A stretch of 23,973 nt of DNA. Source: Haplosporangium gracile. Its lineage: Eukaryota > Mortierellomycota > Mortierellomycetes > Mortierellales > Mortierellaceae. Made by a program: the position numbers and the translations under genes. The DNA lies in NCBI GenBank assembly GCA_015499985.1, contig JAAAUF010000650.1, forward strand, positions 1 to 23,973, written 5' to 3'. Position 1 is the first letter of the stretch. Each line of letters begins with the position of its first letter. The notes under the pieces are model-generated. The model did not search any database and was not told the DNA's origin. It saw nothing but the letters and a program-made list of their open reading frames with translations. Below, one piece after another: positions 19,001 through 23,973 of the stretch.

Positions 19001-20621
19001 GGGCGCGCGCCCACGGTCCTCTTCCATCATATCGTCTGAGTACCTTTTGGCTGACGAAGGCTCGGGATCATCGTCGTCATCAGCCACTGCAACAACAGTG
19101 TCAGGAGCGGGAGCAAATGTATTTGGCGAAGAGTCGTCAGACCTGCGTCAAGGGACACGTTCAAGGACGTCCTCAATTTCGTCCTTTAATGGATTCCAGT
19201 CACCCTTGTTTGATCCGCCGTTTGCCTTTTCGACTCATGCTTACCAGCCCCATCAAGACCCCAACGCCAGCAACCAACTGTATCAGCAGCATCAACAGAG
19301 CCGACAGTCGACTCTCCATAATGGTATTCAGAAACCACAGACCCATGGAATGAGCCCTCGTAATCGCTTTCAAGGAATTGGACCTTCGCATTCGCCTCCC
19401 ATTCCGCATGCTCCTTCGCCCTGGGGCGCCGCTGGATCTAGTGCTCTCAAAAATGTATCTGGGCCTATTGCGGCACCCGTTGGAGCAGGCAGTCGCTCAC
19501 CATTGGTGGATCTGGAGAGCAAGGGATCGACCAGCGCGACTTCTAGTCCTACGTTCAACTATCACAACTTTTTCGGACCACCTTCGACCTCGGCTGACAC
19601 TCTTGGCTACGAAGGCAGTAGCAGCCTGAACGACCACAAGATGAACGAGCAGAATGTAATCAAGTCGATGTTCGAGTCGCCCGATACTTTGGATCTTCGC
19701 CATCACCTTCGGACAGTCGGGAGCCATTCCTCGTTGGGGACTCAGGCCAAGATTCTGCCTTCCCACCTTCGAACGATTTCGATACCTGGAACCTCTTCGC
19801 CATTGTCGTCGCCAACTACCGCTACTCACGCGCCCTTCCAACACTGGGACCATCGTGTGATTGGCAGACCAGGCTCGCTGGGTAGGATGAACAGCCAGGC
19901 TGAGGGCAGTTCAAGCTCACTCAACGTCTCGGATACTTCTTCGCCTACTTCACCCCATGGAGCGACCTCGTTTTCACAGAGCAATGCATCGTCGGCATTC
20001 GGACCCCGCAAGACTTTGCCAGCTGATCGTGGTTTTTGGGGCGGAGCTGTCACAGGATCTGGGTATGGAGGTGTTTCGATGGAGAGCGGTATTCTTCCCA
20101 GTCCTACAGGATCATCAGGATCATCGTTGGATATGGGTACACCCTTGTCGGTTGATGCCCATGCGTTTGCGGACCAGTATTTCAGCCACCGTGGTCACCG
20201 TGGATACGAAACACCTTCGTTGTCGTCGGCTGGGTTCTTGTCGTCGTTGAAGCACCCTTTGTCGACTTCGTCTGTTGTGGATAGCACCGGAGCTTCCAAG
20301 ACATCATCCGTGGCACCAGGTCTTGGATATAGTCAACATCTTCACAACCAAGGTCAAGGGCACGGACATGGTTTCGGCCAAGGCTCACGTACACTCCAAC
20401 AGTCCACCAGTGGCTCAGCGCTTGGATCCATGAACGCTATTCCTGGAGGATCTGAGGCGGATGTGTTTGGATATGGTCTGCAGTTTAATCCTTTTGGGTG
20501 GACCATGCCTACTGGGGGATTTGACGACCGATTGCCTTCTACTGTGACAGAGGAGCAGCAGCAGGACAAGGAAAAGTCGCATGGTGGCCCTAGTTATAGT
20601 GTTCATTATTGCACTCTCTGA
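16037..20621 (+). CDS. Multi-pass membrane protein with fibronectin type III domain, coiled coil and Ser-rich tail
   Basis: Three exons (16037-16332, 16566-17353, 17515-20621) join in phase (4191 bp) to 1396 residues. The ATG at 16037 is the first in frame. Residues 1-80 are Ser/Asn-rich. Several long hydrophobic segments lie at about 106-250 (for example ILLQLPIEWFFLFYFILALV), probably five or six membrane spans or hairpins. Residues about 266-349 form a fibronectin III domain (SITLNWQ, LYPDNTYRIRLWAIT). Residues about 475-725 are an almost unbroken, charged coiled coil. The rest, to 1396, is disordered and Ser/Pro/Gly-rich, with a PPPGL motif (789-793) and basic-Ser sites such as RPRSSS and RSRTSS. 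I do not recognise the family by name. The layout suggests an organelle-membrane anchor with a long cytosolic scaffold or tether arm, possibly phosphorylated. The tail ends at a TGA before a T-rich 3' region. Confidence 0.85.
18795..18809 (+). other. PPPGL motif, candidate GYF-domain ligand
   Basis: Codons for Pro-Pro-Pro-Gly-Leu (residues 789-793) directly follow the coiled-coil region and are flanked by a basic residue and Ser-rich sequence. PPG followed by a hydrophobic residue is the known ligand pattern of Smy2/GIGYF-type GYF domains; binding here is inference only. Confidence 0.4.
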
Positions 20622-21268
20622 CGGCCTATTTTTTTTTCTCTTTTTTTTTTCAGTTTGTTTCCAAAACAGAGATGTGCTCTCTACCATCTTGTCTATATAG
20701 ATCTAAAAGACGCGCCTTTTGAAACCGGAAAAGTATAATGAACCTGACTGTGACTGTATGGTAATCTGAACGAGACGATCGCTTGGACGCGTCTTTTTTT
20801 TTTGATGAGGGGAAGATGAAATGTAGTTTTTGGTGGCGTTTTGTCTTTTGTCGTGAAGGATTTTTTCAGGCACAGTCGAGGAGTTTGGGCCTTGAATGAT
20901 TGAACTCTTTTTGACTCGAGGAAAAAAGAGTCAAAGTGAATTTAGCTATTTGGCAAGGGCCTAAAGCCAGACAAAAGACATGTGCGTTGAAATGGTTTTG
21001 TAGACATCGGGAGTTTAGAACCAACAAAAAGAGGAGTTCCATCCATCCATCATCATCGTCACCATTGCCATTCGCCAATTTCACGATCGGGAACTTTGAA
21101 CAAAGTGAAATGTAATCTGGACTCTTTTTTCGCTTGTTATTATTGTTGTTTGTATATGTGTGTAGAAAGGAGAGAATTGAAGTGCTACGATGGAGGGGAA
21201 TGAAAATGAAAAAAAAAGAGAGAAGACTAAGAAAAAAAAAAATAATGAAAGGGGAAGGAAAAGTCGTC
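20622..21268. other. Intergenic region between convergent FN3 and CHR genes
   Basis: Both flanking genes end here, so it should hold two 3' untranslated regions. It is rich in T-runs on the left and A-runs near 21210-21245. No canonical AATAAA was found in sense for either gene, and no coding sequence is supported. Confidence 0.6.
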
Positions 21269-22753
21269 TTACACGAACAGGAACTGGCCAGCAATGGCAG
21301 CAATGACAATCAACAGCACATTCAAATACTTGTGCGTGAAACTATTCAGCAATATAAACGCCATCACGAAAATCACTCCGCTCAGTGTATTCTGTGCCGC
21401 CAATAACAACCACTCCTCTCCGTCCAACACTACGCCCGGGTTTGGGAGGTGCATTATCGAGGCCTTCAGGATATCCAACGCTGTGATGGCGATGATACCG
21501 ACCACAGACCCTGTGATCCCGTCGAAAAATGAAGCCGTGGTTTCGTTCCTGCAGATCCGTTCCAAGAGCGAGTGGCCCATGATGGTGAAGACGAAGCAGG
21601 GGAGGAACATTCCTAGAGTGATCAACACACAGCCTCCGAATGCATAGCCGAGGCTTTCCTCGCCGTAGGTATATCCGCCCTGAAAGCCGACGAATGTTGA
21701 GAAGATGACTAAGGGTGCGGGGATAATGTTTCCGAGAGCGATGCCGTCGAGAAAGGTTTGTTTTGCGAGCCATCCACCCAAGACGACGGCTTCTGCTTGG
21801 ATGAAAGGGATGGATGTGTAGGCGCCTCCGAAGGAGAGAGAACCGGCGACTAAGCCGAGAGCGAGGAGGTGAGGCATGTCTGGGACTGCGGCAACGCCTA
21901 GGGCAAGGGCTGAGGGGGAGGGAACGCCCTTGAAGACGACGTAGAGGATGTAGCCGACATAGTTGAGGATCATGACTCCTCCTGCGGCCCAACGCCAGCC
22001 GCGAGTGTAGAAGTTGTAGAAGATTCCAAAGACGCCGAGGGTGATGAAGTAGTTGATCCGGAGGGCGGATTGGAGTGCGCTCAGGATGGCGAGGCTGAAG
22101 AGGACTTTGTTGAATTGTTTAGTTTTGCTGGAAATGAAGGCATGTTGGCCGATCTGGAAGAGTGCACGGAGCACCATTGCTGCCACGACCGGCTGGAGTG
22201 CTCTGAAGGACGCATTAAAATACACGTTCTCGAGTCCAGCAATAGTGTAGAGATAACTCAGTAAGATCATCGCCAGGAATCCAGGGAGACTGAACCCCAA
22301 CCCGGCAACAATCCCACCCATTCGTCCTCCAACAAGACACCCAAAAAACATACAAATCTCAGCGGCTTCAGGACCGGGGAGCATCTGATAGACCGCATAG
22401 ATGCGATTAAACCGGGCAATCGTGATCCAACGACGCTTTTGGACGAGTTCGGTTTTGAGGAGTGCGATTTGTGCGACGGAGCCGCCCCAGGCGTGGAGAC
22501 CGAAGTGGAGGAAGAAGAAAGTAAAGATTTGGAAGAGGGTTAAGTTTTGGGGGAGGTTGGTGGAGTCTTGGAATTCGTTTAATGGGGTTAGGGGGGTGTC
22601 GAGAGGGTCGGAGGGAGGTGTTGGATCGGTAGGTGGTGTTGAGGGAAGATCGATAGTGGTTGTTGGTGTCGTGTCGGAGGAAGAAGGGGAGGGAGCGTGT
22701 TTCTTGGAGGTCCTGTCATTGTTGTTGAGGGTGTCGACTTCTATCTTTGACAT
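21269..22753 (-). CDS. Chromate transporter (CHR family, two-domain form)
   Basis: Single exon on the minus strand, 494 residues from the ATG at 22753. CHR proteins move chromate (or sulfate-like anions) across the plasma membrane; in bacteria they export chromate, whereas Neurospora CHR-1 raises uptake. The long form has two homologous halves. The first shows HAWGGSVAQIALL, VYQMLPGPEAAEICMFFG and GLGFSLPGF. The second shows LSFGGAYTSIPFIQ, LDGIALGNIIPAPLVIFSTF and GGCVLITLGMFLPCF. About ten hydrophobic spans are visible, with a Ser/Thr/Pro-rich cytosolic N-terminus of about 65 residues. A methionine in frame at 22864 lies upstream of the TATA box at 22832-22839, so it cannot be in the normal transcript. 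The gene converges with the FN3 gene. The direction of transport cannot be read from the sequence. Confidence 0.93.
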   Translation of the reverse strand: MSKIEVDTLNNNDRTSKKHAPSPSSSDTTPTTTIDLPSTPPTDPTPPSDPLDTPLTPLNEFQDSTNLPQNLTLFQIFTFFFLHFGLHAWGGSVAQIALLKTELVQKRRWITIARFNRIYAVYQMLPGPEAAEICMFFGCLVGGRMGGIVAGLGFSLPGFLAMILLSYLYTIAGLENVYFNASFRALQPVVAAMVLRALFQIGQHAFISSKTKQFNKVLFSLAILSALQSALRINYFITLGVFGIFYNFYTRGWRWAAGGVMILNYVGYILYVVFKGVPSPSALALGVAAVPDMPHLLALGLVAGSLSFGGAYTSIPFIQAEAVVLGGWLAKQTFLDGIALGNIIPAPLVIFSTFVGFQGGYTYGEESLGYAFGGCVLITLGMFLPCFVFTIMGHSLLERICRNETTASFFDGITGSVVGIIAITALDILKASIMHLPNPGVVLDGEEWLLLAAQNTLSGVIFVMAFILLNSFTHKYLNVLLIVIAAIAGQFLFV

Positions 22754-22831
22754 GGTTGTATGTATGTGTTGTATTTTACTACTGTCAGAAGTGAAAAAGA
22801 ATACCAGAAAATTGGGTGCATTGCAAGCCCT

Positions 22832-22839
22832 CTTATATA
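22832..22839 (-). promoter_or_regulatory. TATA box of the chromate transporter gene
   Basis: On the minus strand the sequence reads TATATAAG, about 80 bases upstream of the ATG at 22753. It is followed by a short leader, which fixes the start codon choice. Confidence 0.7.
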
Positions 22840-23635
22840 CCTTTTTTTTTTTTGTCCGATCCATCGCACTTTTCTAAATTCGATGTCTGTATTGGTGTGT
22901 GAGAGAAGTGTATATGCATGCCGAGATTGCGAAAAAAAATTAAGTGTTCTGTTGGACCGAATGGACCCAAAAACAAACGCATCGCCTCCCCCACCTTAGC
23001 CCCACAGGAACAAAAAAAAATCAAAAAAAAGATCGTCCTCTCTGGGGAATATATGTCGATAAGCGCCCTCTATCTTCTGCATGGCCATGTCCATGCACTC
23101 CGACTGTGTTCGGAAGCATTGGAGCACGTTTGTTTTTTTTTTCCTTGGAAAAGAGAAGGCGCATGTCATAACAAAGCTTAAAAAGTTTACGAATAGGGGC
23201 AGGGGGCATGTTGGTATGGTGCTCACAACCAATCAAGGGCGGCCATCTTTAATTAAATTCTCGTCGATCACGTCTTTTTGTTGTCGTGGTGTGGAATTGT
23301 ACTTGACAAGGGAAAAAGAAAGAGGGGATGAGAGGGAGGAGGTTGCTGGGGTTTCTTATTTTGCTTCTCAATGTTCATCTAGCCCTCCCTCAACGCAAAA
23401 AGAAAAAAAAAAGTAAGGAAGAGAAAGAGGGAGGAGAGACAGAGGCACTACAAGGTCAGTACTCTTGTTTGTACTTTTTTTTTTTCTTTCTTTTCAATTG
23501 TTTGTCAAGCGGTTTAAGTTGTGTGAGTCATTCTTGAGGAAGGAATAACAGACTGGGTAAGACATATACCTTTAGAATCTTGAATGTTTATTTCTTATTT
23601 GTTTTTGAAAACGACCGTTCGGCATAGAGAAAGAG

Positions 23636-23659
23636 GGAGAGAGAGAGAGTGTGTGTGTG
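23636..23659. repeat. GA/GT compound microsatellite
   Basis: A GA dinucleotide run passes directly into a GT run within a purine-rich stretch. It is a simple repeat with no evident gene nearby. Confidence 0.85.
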
Positions 23660-23973
23660 AAGGGAATGAAGGGAAGAGATGATTGAGCCATAGTCAAACG
23701 CGAACTCATGAAAAAGCAGCAAATTGGTTATTGTAACAATGAAATTAGGCACACGCGACAAGGAAAAACAAAGAAAAAGAGCGAGATCAGCTCAACTATT
23801 ATTATTGGCGACTTTTGAGAATCCTTCGCTACTTCGTGCCTTTTCTTATATGAATGTGATATAAAAGTATGAGAAAAAGGAACATCAGCTTTTCAATACG
23901 AGCGAGCAGTCTTCTTTTCTGATGGGAGCAGTGGCCTTCGGCGCTGTGGTAGCGGGTAAAGTACTTGCATGGA

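Larger units (their letters stand above)
22754..23973. other. Chromate transporter promoter and gene-poor right edge
   Basis: No coding sequence is supported. The left 100 bases are the CHR promoter and leader. The rest is AT-rich and purine-rich with long A- and T-runs, a GA/GT microsatellite at 23636-23659, and a possible Pol III-type sequence in the last 40-50 bases, cut by the window edge. Confidence 0.6.

Noticed and set aside
21342..21992. Minus-strand frame of 216 codons rich in Arg/His
   Set aside because: It is a shifted frame of the chromate transporter gene on the same strand, a product of codon bias.
22754..22864. Upstream methionine for the chromate transporter at 22864
   Set aside because: It lies upstream of the TATA box at 22832-22839 and encodes a Lys/Phe-rich stretch that matches no transporter N-terminus.
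1..23973. CRISPR arrays, rRNA or bacterial operons
   Set aside because: No regularly spaced identical repeats and no rRNA-like stretches were seen; introns and TATA/AATAAA signals mark the DNA as eukaryotic.

Overview
This window is nuclear DNA from a filamentous fungus. Every multi-exon gene uses short GT-AG introns (mostly 70-240 bp, with branch-point-like CTAAC/TTAAC before several acceptors). TATA boxes, AATAAA signals and pyrimidine-rich or CA-rich leaders are present. Crinkler-type proteins, a SWIM/MULE transposase and a NOV-like carotenoid oxygenase together suggest an early-diverging fungus, most likely Mucoromycota and perhaps Mortierellaceae. The placement is an inference from gene content and recalled family resemblance; no search was run.

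Left part (1 to about 6.5 kb), an accessory region. It opens with the 3' part of a Mutator-like transposase with a SWIM zinc finger (1-1290). Next comes a three-exon Crinkler-type gene (2504-4127) that joins a ubiquitin-like Crinkler header, a short coiled coil, a PB1-like domain and a PD-(D/E)XK nuclease-like domain with its D...ExK residues intact. A decayed, frameshifted nuclease-like relic lies on the opposite strand (4711-5063). A small coiled-coil gene follows (5366-6049); its C-terminus looks like the DUF3627 module of large DNA viruses. Its 3' flank holds a perfect 14-bp inverted repeat and a 110-bp tandem duplication.

Right part (about 7.2-22.8 kb), mostly conserved genes. These are an intronless SDR oxidoreductase with a clear TATA box (7252-8061), LST8 of the TOR complexes (minus, 8307-9671) and COP9 signalosome subunit 4 (10049-11783, divergent from LST8). 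They are followed by a five-exon carotenoid cleavage oxygenase with all four iron-binding histidines (12466-14929). Then comes a 1396-residue protein with N-terminal membrane segments, a fibronectin type III domain, a long coiled coil and a Ser-rich tail (16037-20621). Last is a two-domain chromate (CHR) transporter (minus, 21269-22753). The final 1.2 kb is AT-rich and GA-rich with no gene I can support; the last bases could be the start of a tRNA gene or tRNA-derived SINE.

The exon models were built by hand from splice signals, reading phase and family resemblance. Phases agree in every gene except the transposase fragment, where one of two adjacent acceptors must be chosen. The least ordinary content is the Crinkler/nuclease/coiled-coil cluster next to transposase DNA. 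The carotenoid oxygenase and SDR are speculative candidates for apocarotenoid (trisporoid) metabolism, and the FN3-coiled-coil membrane protein is of unknown function.
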